Source: Nitrospirota bacterium (GTDB lineage: Bacteria; Nitrospirota; Thermodesulfovibrionia; UBA6902; DSMQ01). Taken from it: a stretch of DNA of 9,221 nt. The stretch is from NCBI GenBank assembly GCA_016207865.1, contig JACQZD010000009.1, forward strand, positions 1 through 9,221. The letters are read 5' to 3'. The notes below the pieces were generated by a model, which had not been told where the DNA came from, made no database searches, and saw nothing but the letters and a program-made list of their open reading frames with translations. The position numbers were made by a program, and so were the translations under genes. Shown here in pieces: positions 1 to 6,601 of the stretch. How positions within the stretch are numbered: the first letter of the stretch is position 1; each line of letters opens with the position of its first letter.

Positions 1-812
1 AGCGTCAGATAGCCTGAAAAAATTATGAGCGCTCCGCCGAAGATTGAATTTACTCCGGGGAATTCGTTTAAAAATATCATGCTGAAGATTATTGCAATGA
101 CAGGCTCAAAATAGCCGAGCACCGCCGTCCTGTTGGCAGTAACTTCCTTAAGTCCCCTGAAATACAAAACAGGAGCAATAGTTGAATGAACTGCCCCCAT
201 CAAAATAAAAATCCAGAGTACATTTAAAGGCAGTTCTCTTACAAAAGGGGCCGTAAGCGCCGCAATAACAATATTTGAGAAAAAGACCATCATGAGGGGA
301 TGAATCTTCTGTGCTAAAATCCTTGAGATAATAACAATTATCGCATAGGCAAAGCCAGAAAGGATTCCTGCCATTATGCCTGCCATATGGCTTTCCCCGA
401 AGGCAAAACCGTTGAGCATAACCCACAGACCGGCAGAGGCAATTGCTATTGCAATAACAATCTTCCTCGTTGTTTTTTCGCCGAGAAAAAGCGGGGCAAG
501 GAATGCGACCAGCACAGGCGCTATGTAGTGGGTAAGTACTGCGTTGGCTATTGTGGTGTGTCTAAAGGCATAAAAATAAGTAAATGTATTTACAAGCGAG
601 ATAATCCCGAGTATTGCAAGATACCACACTTCCTTGACCCCGGGCATCTGTTTTCTGTATTTTCCCCGTGTCAGAATTATTCCCTGAATAATCACAGCAG
701 TGAGCGAGGAATAAAAAATAATCACATGCACTTCTACCCCGGCAAGCCTTACAATTATGCCGAGGGAGCTCCAGAGGAATATGGCAAAGAGAATATAAAA
801 AGACGGCATCAT
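1..812 (-). CDS. EamA/DMT-family drug/metabolite transporter, 3' end cut by window edge
   Basis: Inner-membrane permease of the EamA (RhaT/YdcZ-like) drug/metabolite transporter superfamily; the substrate cannot be told. I translated this frame by hand. It starts MMPSFYILFAIFLWSSLG, the usual first helix with the conserved W-S-S-L-G, and runs about 270 codons to the edge with roughly nine to ten hydrophobic helices in two EamA repeats. Typical repeat-end motifs are visible: TTIANAVLTHYIAPVLVAF near the end of repeat 1 and AVLGYFEPVIAIIFSMIFLNE in repeat 2, followed by a last helix with FGGALIIFSGY. Family members have about 290 residues, so only the last 20 or so are missing. Two adjacent ATGs (812 and 809) follow an AAGG; the spacing is short, so the exact start is uncertain. 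The gene begins 16 bases after the last recognisable HD-GYP codon, and the HD-GYP frame overlaps its first 250 bases out of frame. Confidence 0.85.
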   Translation of the reverse strand, partial: MMPSFYILFAIFLWSSLGIIVRLAGVEVHVIIFYSSLTAVIIQGIILTRGKYRKQMPGVKEVWYLAILGIISLVNTFTYFYAFRHTTIANAVLTHYIAPVLVAFLAPLFLGEKTTRKIVIAIAIASAGLWVMLNGFAFGESHMAGIMAGILSGFAYAIIVIISRILAQKIHPLMMVFFSNIVIAALTAPFVRELPLNVLWIFILMGAVHSTIAPVLYFRGLKEVTANRTAVLGYFEPVIAIIFSMIFLNEFPGVNSIFGGALIIFSGYLT

Positions 813-2598
813 CCTTAATTTTTTGTTTTGTGCCGGAACATTGTCTAAGCTCTGATACTGCACGCTCTTTCCCGGGCGCTTTTCTGTACGGGCGGTCTGC
901 TGTCATGGAGTCATAAGCGTCAGCAACGCTCAATATCCTTGCAGACGAAGGAATTTCCTCGCCTTTAAGCCCATCGGGGTAACCTGTTCCATCCATCCTT
1001 TCATGGTGATGTTTAACCGCAGGAATTACCTCTTTAAGCTGTTTTATGGGTTCAAGGATTAAGGCGCCCTGAACAGGATGTTTTTTGATAAGCTCTATTT
1101 CTTCATCGCTTAACTTATCCGCCTTATCAAGAACGATATCATAGGTGCCTATCTTCCCTATGTCATGAAGGAGTCCGCCGAGCCTGAGCGCCTCAATAGC
1201 CTCATCGCCAAATCCAATTCTGACGCCTATTGCAACGGCGTAATTGGTAACTCTTTCCGAATGGCCTCTGGTCCACGGGGACTTGGTATCAAGCGCAGAG
1301 GCAAAGGAAGTAATTGTATTTATCAGCAGTTGATGAAGGTCTTCATACAAACTTATGTTGTGAAAGGCAACACCGAGACTGTCTGAAAGTCCCTTAAGGA
1401 ATGATACATCGCGCAGTTCCGGCTGACCAGCATTTTTATATCCGCCGACAAGCACACCCTTTATCCTGCCTCCGGTGATGACCGGCGCCAGCGCAGCGCT
1501 CTTAATATTGAATGTATTAAGAAGGACTTCTGATTCACCCGCACCTGTTGCAGTGACCGTTCCGCCCGCCGGGATTGTCCTTAGTACCGGAGCAAAAAAA
1601 TCTTTATTAAATGATGCCGTCAGCAAAATCTCTTCTTCTTTGCGGGTAAAACCATACAGACCCGAGGGAATAAACTCTCCGGGATTTTCTCCGTAAAGAA
1701 ATATGCCGAACTTGTCAAACTTAAGATATTGGGGGGCAATTTTCATAATATTCCGGACCAGATGCTTCTCATCAAGCCCGCTGCTTAATGTTTCGGATAT
1801 CTGTAAAAGCGATGATGATATTTCGCTCTCCTCCTTTATCTTTTCAACAGCCTGTCTGCGCTCAACAGACTGTTCTTTGACATAAACATATCCCAGCAGG
1901 GGAATAGCCAATAGATGAAGATTGTGGCGTATCGGCCCGTATATTTCGCGATAGATGTCGCCGCTTGCGAGATTAAACAACATCAGGAATTCATCAAGAA
2001 AAAACATGGAAAGCGCAGCTACCACGATATCCGATAACCACCGCCGTTCTTTCGCAAGAATAATAATGGGGAAAGCTATCAGCAGACTGGCGCTTATCCT
2101 GAAAAGCCAGTCAGCCCATGTCTGGCCGAATCTTAATAACGGATTTGCCGTCACAGCTTCCGCCCACCACTGAGCCGTAGCAAGATAGCAAAAAGCGCTG
2201 ACTCCCAATCCAATCTGGAGAAAGCGCCTGGATAAAAGAATATCCCCTTGAATATATCTCAAAAACGCGCTTGCAACAACAATTACCGCCGCCATGGAAA
2301 TAACATGCTCAAGAGGGGGGAAAAAGACATGCATGAAGTCAAATCTAACTGCACCCAATAAATCCAGTGAGAAGACTGCAAACATAAATACTTCACGGAT
2401 AAAACCCAGCCCGAATCCCCAAATCAGGAATTTTTCATGCCTAAGCGCCTTCTGCCGCCATCTGCTCCATGCAGCGGCAAACAGCACGCCCCAGAATGTC
2501 GCCGCAAGGCCAAAACGCACCAGCTCGTTTTCAGTTTCGCCGCGTCCACCGCCAAACTGCGCCAGAAGGTTTAATAAAAAGTCAGCGTAGTTACTCAT
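562..2598 (-). CDS. Membrane-anchored GAF-HD-GYP protein (putative c-di-GMP phosphodiesterase) with aberrant C-terminus
   Basis: Likely hydrolyses the second messenger c-di-GMP. The 678-residue frame has an N-terminal block of about seven membrane segments (residues ~25-240), a short coiled linker (~243-270), a GAF-like sensory domain (~260-415) and an HD-GYP domain (~425-590). HD-GYP hallmarks are present: RGHSERV (444-450), LLHDIGKIG with H478/D479, HHHERMDGTGYPDGLKG with G539-Y540-P541, and DAYDSMTADRPYR. The family usually continues after CSGT (587-590) with a QFDP-type helix. Here that end is absent, and the last ~88 residues are the out-of-frame reading of the EamA transporter gene, with Cys-rich non-family sequence. 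A deletion that fused the two genes would explain it. The start ATG has in-frame TAA codons just upstream and only a weak ribosome-binding site. A catalytic core is kept; whether the protein is stable without its proper end is unknown. Confidence 0.85.
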   Translation of the reverse strand: MSNYADFLLNLLAQFGGGRGETENELVRFGLAATFWGVLFAAAWSRWRQKALRHEKFLIWGFGLGFIREVFMFAVFSLDLLGAVRFDFMHVFFPPLEHVISMAAVIVVASAFLRYIQGDILLSRRFLQIGLGVSAFCYLATAQWWAEAVTANPLLRFGQTWADWLFRISASLLIAFPIIILAKERRWLSDIVVAALSMFFLDEFLMLFNLASGDIYREIYGPIRHNLHLLAIPLLGYVYVKEQSVERRQAVEKIKEESEISSSLLQISETLSSGLDEKHLVRNIMKIAPQYLKFDKFGIFLYGENPGEFIPSGLYGFTRKEEEILLTASFNKDFFAPVLRTIPAGGTVTATGAGESEVLLNTFNIKSAALAPVITGGRIKGVLVGGYKNAGQPELRDVSFLKGLSDSLGVAFHNISLYEDLHQLLINTITSFASALDTKSPWTRGHSERVTNYAVAIGVRIGFGDEAIEALRLGGLLHDIGKIGTYDIVLDKADKLSDEEIELIKKHPVQGALILEPIKQLKEVIPAVKHHHERMDGTGYPDGLKGEEIPSSARILSVADAYDSMTADRPYRKAPGKERAVSELRQCSGTKQKIKDDAVFLYSLCHIPLELPRHNCKACRGRSACDYFLFLAHCCDYSGNNSDTGKIQKTDARGQGSVVSCNTRDYLACKYIYLFLCL

Positions 2599-2607
2599 CC
2601 GCTTTTT

Positions 2608-2635
2608 ATTATACCTTTTAGGCCTTTATTATGAA
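2608..2635 (-). promoter_or_regulatory. Possible sigma70-type promoter of the HD-GYP gene
   Basis: On the minus strand a perfect TATAAT (2608-2613) lies 16 bases after TTCATA (2630-2635, 4 of 6 matches to TTGACA). Transcription would start close to the ATG at 2598, giving an almost leaderless mRNA, in line with the lack of a good Shine-Dalgarno there. It is a consensus match only, in AT-rich DNA. Confidence 0.3.
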
Positions 2636-2671
2636 ATGTAACAGGGACGTCCAATGTATATATGTTTAATT

Positions 2672-2691
2672 AGCAGGCTTCTATGCCTGCT
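2672..2691. repeat. Inverted repeat (7-bp stem, 6-base loop) in intergenic region
   Basis: AGCAGGC and GCCTGCT are perfectly complementary around the loop TTCTAT. There is no clean U-run directly after it on either strand, so an intrinsic terminator is unlikely. It could be an operator or a short dispersed palindrome. Confidence 0.45.
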
Positions 2692-2789
2692 GCTTCTTTG
2701 TTTGTTTCTAAGCAAATTCTATCACTAAAATGGAAATTTGCAAGAAGAAATAATCCTTTAAAACTCTGTCTGTATCAAACCTCAAAATA

Positions 2790-2798
2790 TGGTATTAT
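2790..2798 (+). promoter_or_regulatory. Possible extended -10 promoter of the deacetylase gene
   Basis: TGG-TATTAT matches the extended -10 form (TGn followed by a 5-of-6 match to TATAAT), 26 bases before the ATG at 2825. No convincing -35 box is seen, which extended -10 promoters tolerate. Confidence 0.3.
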
Positions 2799-2824
2799 TA
2801 CTGTAAAAAAAGCGGACAATTCCC

Positions 2825-3709
2825 ATGAAAATCATCTTTTCAAAAAAATGCGCTGAATATTCACAGCCCGGGCATCCTGAATCTCCGGCAAGGGTAATCT
2901 CCGCTTATAACTATCTCAAAAACAACTGTTCACAGTTCACTGTTAACGCTTCACTGTTTATAGAGCCTGCGCCCTGCAAAGATGCCGATATTCTTCTGGC
3001 GCATACGCCGAGACTTCTTGAAGAAGTAAAAAAAGGCGGTTTTTTTGATATGGACACGCCCGCGCTTCCTGATATTTTTGAATATGCAAAATTGTCAGCA
3101 GGCGGCGCAATTGAGGCGGCAATGCTTGCGCTCAAAGGCGAAAAGGCATTTTCTTTAATGCGCCCCCCGGGGCATCATGCAGCTAAAAATCACCTTGGAG
3201 GTTTCTGCTATTTCAACAATATTGCAATTGCATCTTTAAAGGCAAAGGAGAGCGCCGGAAAAATTGCAATTGTTGATTTTGACTGCCATCATGGAAACGG
3301 CACCGAGGATATTTTTCTTGGTAAAAAAGATTTTCTCTACCTCTCCCTTCATCAAAGCCCTCTATACCCGGGCACAGGGCTTTCAAACAGTGCAAACTGC
3401 ATTAACTATCCCCTGCCTGCCAATACAACTCCGGCTGAATATCTGTCAGCGTTTGGAAAAGGGCTTAAACAGGTTTCTGAATTTAATCCTGACCTGCTTG
3501 CAGTCTCAGCGGGATTTGACACTTACAAACATGACCCGATAACAAATATTTTACTGGAAAAAGAGACGTACAAAGAAATAGGAAAACTGCTTTTATCGCT
3601 CGGAAAGCCCATGTTTGCAATCCTTGAAGGAGGATACAGCAGGGATTTGCCCGAGTGCATTTATCAATTTTTATTGGGCATGGAAGACAATCAGGAAGCT
3701 GGATTATAA
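2825..3709 (+). CDS. Histone deacetylase/AcuC/acetylpolyamine amidohydrolase family protein
   Basis: Zn-dependent deacetylase of the arginase/deacetylase fold, presumably cytoplasmic (no signal peptide), removing acetyl groups from lysine side chains, polyamines or a small molecule; the substrate cannot be told from sequence. At 294 residues it is on the short side for the family, but all active-site elements are visible. These are RPPGHHA with the catalytic H117-H118, GGFCYFNN (125-132), DFDCHHGNGT with Zn ligands D153 and H155, SAGFD with the third ligand D232, and LEGGY with the transition-state tyrosine Y271. The N-terminus MKIIFSKKCAEYSQPGHPE is typical of the family, which supports this ATG although the ribosome-binding site is poor. 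It stands alone on the plus strand. Its last 19 bases overlap the end of the convergent histidine kinase gene. Confidence 0.93.
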   Translation: MKIIFSKKCAEYSQPGHPESPARVISAYNYLKNNCSQFTVNASLFIEPAPCKDADILLAHTPRLLEEVKKGGFFDMDTPALPDIFEYAKLSAGGAIEAAMLALKGEKAFSLMRPPGHHAAKNHLGGFCYFNNIAIASLKAKESAGKIAIVDFDCHHGNGTEDIFLGKKDFLYLSLHQSPLYPGTGLSNSANCINYPLPANTTPAEYLSAFGKGLKQVSEFNPDLLAVSAGFDTYKHDPITNILLEKETYKEIGKLLLSLGKPMFAILEGGYSRDLPECIYQFLLGMEDNQEAGL

Positions 3710-5514
3710 ACCGGCAATTTAACTGTAACGGTCGTTCCTGCCCCGGGGCTGGACTCAAATTCAAGAGTTCCGCTATGCTCCCTTATAATTGAATAGGAAA
3801 TTGACAACCCCAGCCCTGTGCCTCCCTGTTCAAGCTTCGTAGTAAAAAACGGTTCGGTTATCCTTTCAATAATGTCTTCAGGCATCCCAATCCCATTGTC
3901 TTTTACCTGAATTATTATAATGCCTGATTCCTCATCAAAAGAGTCTGACACACAAACACAGCAATTCTTATGAGGCAGAGACTGGAGGGCATTCAAAATA
4001 ATATTTATAATTACCTGCTCTATCTGCTGAAAGTTCCCTTTTAAATATGGGATGCCTTCATTGCAGTTTATGTGAAAATTATCTGTGTAGTTAGTGATTT
4101 GACTGCTGAGAATCGCCTTTGAGCTCATTATAACTCCTCTGGAGCTGACCCGCCCCCATATGCCGGTCTTGGCAGGCCGGGAGAAATTTTTTAAATTACT
4201 TACTATATTATTAATCCGGACAGAACCATAAATTATTCCCTTAATCAATTCAGGCGCAACTTCCAGCGCCTCAGAAAAAGAAAGATTCCCCAGACGCTGA
4301 ATATTGTTTTCCGAACAATATTCTTTAAGAATTCTTCCCGCATCCTTCCAGATATCAGAGAGCACCTCTGAATTGGACAGAATAAAACTGTTGGGGTTGT
4401 TTATTTCATGAACAACGCCGGAGACGAGAGTGCCGAGGGAAGTCATTCTATTTGTGCGAATCAGTTCTGCCTGCATCTGTCTTGCCTCCTTCTCAGCCTG
4501 AATCTTGGAGGTAATATCCCTTGACAGCTCTATAACGCTCTGCACCCTGCCTGATTCGTCCAATATCGGGAAAGCCCTTATGTCCAGAACTCTTTGTGAC
4601 TTGGTTAAGATTTGAGACTGCTCTTCTTTTCCTGAAGAAAGACTCTTTGCTGCCGGACAATCTTCGCTTGAGGCCTTGATTTTATTGCACAGTTCAATAT
4701 ATGAGTGACCCAATAATTCGGATTCATCTTCCATTCCGAAATCATGTGCGGCAGATTTATTGGCCCAGATTATTTCCTTATTTAGATTCATCAAGACAAG
4801 GCTGTCAGGGATAGCATCAAAAAGCGCGTGGAATTCATGCAGGAGCTGCCTGTATCCGCCTGCACTTATGCGCAGTTCCTCCTCCATTTTTTTACGCTCT
4901 GCAATTTCAGATATCAATATTTCATTCATCTCCGACAGCTCTGCGGTCCGTTCCTTAACGCGTATTTCCAATCCTTCGTTTACCCTTTGCAAAGCCTCTG
5001 CCAACTGCTTTTGCTCGGTAATATCACGGCAGAGAGCCAATATTGTTTTAACATTCCTGTCAACAGCAAATTCAGGAAAGGCGCGCCATTCAATGATTCT
5101 CAGCCCTGAAGGGCTTTCCCATTCAAATGTTTTCTCACAGGGTTGACCTATATTGAAAACTTCATCCATTGTATTTTCAAATAAATCACATAAGTGAGCA
5201 GGGTATCCCATATCCCGGTGACTTTTATTTATCATCTGCTCAAAAGTTGTCCCCGTAGCTTCCAACGTTCTTTCATTGACAAAAATATGGCGATACTGCC
5301 GGTCAAAGCGCGCGACATAATCAGGGATATTTTCCACCAGTGTCCGGTATTTGTCTTCACCCGCCTTAAGCGCCTCCTCCGCATACTTGCGCTCGGTGAT
5401 GTCTCTGTCCGGCGTTTTTGCGCCCTGCAGTTTCTCAACCTTCCTGCGCATTTTTGCCAGTTCCTTAATGAGCTGGTCTTTTGTCTTATGTTTGTCTTCC
5501 TGGCTTTTGCCCAT
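3691..5514 (-). CDS. Soluble sensor histidine kinase with two PAS domains
   Basis: Cytoplasmic two-component sensor kinase of 607 residues with no membrane segment. Order: a charged N-terminal coiled coil (~10-50), PAS 1 (~52-170, ending CRDITEQKQ), a second coiled coil (~168-215), PAS 2 (~220-338, ending SRDITSKIQ), then the transmitter. Key transmitter motifs are the H-box VVHEINNP with phospho-acceptor H369, the N-box around N504/N508, the G1 box DNGIGM (539-544), the F-box EPFFTTK (554-560) and the G2 box GGTGLGLS (564-571). PAS 2 carries C276 and C286, but no heme or flavin motif is evident. The start ATG follows TAAGGA, in which the stop codon of the peroxidase gene supplies part of the Shine-Dalgarno, so it is probably translated from the same mRNA. 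No response regulator lies in the window. The 3' end overlaps the convergent deacetylase gene by 19 bases. Confidence 0.93.
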   Translation of the reverse strand: MGKSQEDKHKTKDQLIKELAKMRRKVEKLQGAKTPDRDITERKYAEEALKAGEDKYRTLVENIPDYVARFDRQYRHIFVNERTLEATGTTFEQMINKSHRDMGYPAHLCDLFENTMDEVFNIGQPCEKTFEWESPSGLRIIEWRAFPEFAVDRNVKTILALCRDITEQKQLAEALQRVNEGLEIRVKERTAELSEMNEILISEIAERKKMEEELRISAGGYRQLLHEFHALFDAIPDSLVLMNLNKEIIWANKSAAHDFGMEDESELLGHSYIELCNKIKASSEDCPAAKSLSSGKEEQSQILTKSQRVLDIRAFPILDESGRVQSVIELSRDITSKIQAEKEARQMQAELIRTNRMTSLGTLVSGVVHEINNPNSFILSNSEVLSDIWKDAGRILKEYCSENNIQRLGNLSFSEALEVAPELIKGIIYGSVRINNIVSNLKNFSRPAKTGIWGRVSSRGVIMSSKAILSSQITNYTDNFHINCNEGIPYLKGNFQQIEQVIINIILNALQSLPHKNCCVCVSDSFDEESGIIIIQVKDNGIGMPEDIIERITEPFFTTKLEQGGTGLGLSISYSIIREHSGTLEFESSPGAGTTVTVKLPVYNPAS

Positions 5515-5524
5515 GAGTTTTTCC

Positions 5525-6601
5525 TTACGGCAGTTCCGGGTATTTTATAATAATCTCATCGCCTGTCAGCGCCTCAATCAAAAACGCTTTCAGATACTTT
5601 TTTTCATCCGCGCTTAATCCAAGCGGTTTAAGCACGGTGCTGCCCTTTCCTCCGCCTTGATTGAAAAATTCAATAACCTCATCAAGCGTATTGAACACAC
5701 CGTTATGCATGTAGGGCGCTGTCCTTGAAATTTCCCTCAGAGTAGGCGTCTTAAACTCCTTCCAGTGAAACATGTTTCTCGTAATTAAATATCTTCCCGG
5801 GTCCTCCTTAAGCGTCCTGTATTCCTTAAATTTATAAACTTTTGCGACAAACCTCATTGTTGAAATAACGCGGGGGTCATTCAGAAGCGCCGGATTTTCA
5901 GGCACGCTGAGGGCATAGAATCTGTCATCTGATAAATTCACGCCAAAATGACAGTCAGCGCACTTTCCCTTCCGGGTAAATATTCCAAGCCCTTTTCTGG
6001 CCTTTTCCGACAATGCCTTTTTGTCGCCGTTTAAATACCGGTCCAGCGGTGAATTTCCGGAGATAAGCGTCCGTTCAAAAGATGCAATCACCATGCCGAT
6101 CCTTTCCTTTGTAGGCTCTCCGTTAAAAATTTTATTGAACGCCTCGGCGTATTCAGGCACCTGCTTTATTTCTTCTTCAAGAAAATCAAGATTCTGGTTC
6201 ATCTCAAATGCAGACATCATAGGGAAAAGCGCCTGCTCCTCAAGTGTTCCCGTCCGCCCGTCATGGAAAAGATATTTCTGAAATGCGACATTGATAAGCG
6301 TGGGAGAATTCCTCCAGTTTTTCGTCGTTGGATAGCTGAGCGCAATATCCAGCCCGTCTGTAAAGGCCTGCTCAGGGTCATGGCAGGTTGCACAGCTCAT
6401 CGTGCCGTCGCCTGAAAGCCGCCTGTCAAAAAACAGTTTTTTGCCAAGTTCAATCTTCTCAGGCGTCTGCAGGTTGTGCGCAGGAATCGGCACTTCCTTA
6501 AAAGGCTCAAGCTCTCCGGCAAATACAGGCGGCAAAAGCAATGCCAGCATTGTCATTCCTGCGAAGGCAGGAATCCAGAAAAATTTTTTATCTCTTACCA
6601 T
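5525..6601 (-). CDS. Diheme cytochrome c peroxidase (CcpA/MauG family)
   Basis: Periplasmic diheme enzyme that probably reduces hydrogen peroxide with electrons from c-type cytochromes or quinol-linked carriers. It has 358 residues with an N-terminal signal peptide (probable cleavage near VFA-GEL, residue ~28). The first heme-binding motif is CATCH (70-74) and the second CADCH (214-218). Family landmarks include LFFDRRLSGDGTMSC, W96-R97-N98-S99-P100-T101, FHDGR (112-116) followed by GTLEEQA, and TAPYMHNG with M298 as a possible distal heme ligand. Length is normal for the family. The first residues (FWIPAFAGMT) are encoded by a short palindromic repeat, so the signal peptide was partly built from repeat DNA. 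The gene overlaps the end of the DsbA-like gene by 14 bases, and the kinase gene starts 10 bases after its stop. MauG-type tryptophan-modifying roles cannot be excluded. Confidence 0.93.
   Translation of the reverse strand: MVRDKKFFWIPAFAGMTMLALLLPPVFAGELEPFKEVPIPAHNLQTPEKIELGKKLFFDRRLSGDGTMSCATCHDPEQAFTDGLDIALSYPTTKNWRNSPTLINVAFQKYLFHDGRTGTLEEQALFPMMSAFEMNQNLDFLEEEIKQVPEYAEAFNKIFNGEPTKERIGMVIASFERTLISGNSPLDRYLNGDKKALSEKARKGLGIFTRKGKCADCHFGVNLSDDRFYALSVPENPALLNDPRVISTMRFVAKVYKFKEYRTLKEDPGRYLITRNMFHWKEFKTPTLREISRTAPYMHNGVFNTLDEVIEFFNQGGGKGSTVLKPLGLSADEKKYLKAFLIEALTGDEIIIKYPELP
6552..6578. repeat. Short palindromic repeat encoding WIPAFAGMT inside the peroxidase signal peptide
   Basis: The core is ATTCCTGC-GAAG-GCAGGAAT (6555-6574), a perfect 8-bp stem with a four-base loop, flanked by GTC and CCAG. 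This word belongs to a widely dispersed class of bacterial palindromic repeats that are recognised in protein data by the peptide WIPAFAGMT. Here it is in frame and codes for residues 9-17 of the peroxidase precursor. Presence of other genomic copies cannot be seen from this window. Confidence 0.65.

Larger units (their letters stand above)
2599..2824. other. Divergent intergenic region between HD-GYP and deacetylase genes
   Basis: This 226-base AT-rich spacer separates two genes that point away from each other, so it must hold both promoters. It contains candidate promoters at each end, an 8-bp palindrome GGACGTCC (2645-2652) and a 7-bp stem hairpin at 2672-2691. I see no open reading frame or RNA gene in it. 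Confidence 0.6.

Noticed and set aside
387..818. Plus-strand open frame of 143 codons opposite the transporter
   Set aside because: Its translation is rich in Cys, Asn, His and Tyr and shows no family motif; the minus-strand transporter explains this region fully.
2672..2691. Intergenic hairpin as an intrinsic terminator
   Set aside because: No U-run directly follows on either strand, and no gene ends into this region.
3740..3749. GCCCCGGGGC palindrome near the end of the kinase gene as a terminator
   Set aside because: It lies inside conserved coding sequence (SSPGAGTT) and has no following T-run.
4150..4185. GC-rich partly palindromic stretch in the kinase gene as an inserted repeat
   Set aside because: The encoded stretch between FSRP and VIMSS has the length usual for this linker, so no insertion is needed.
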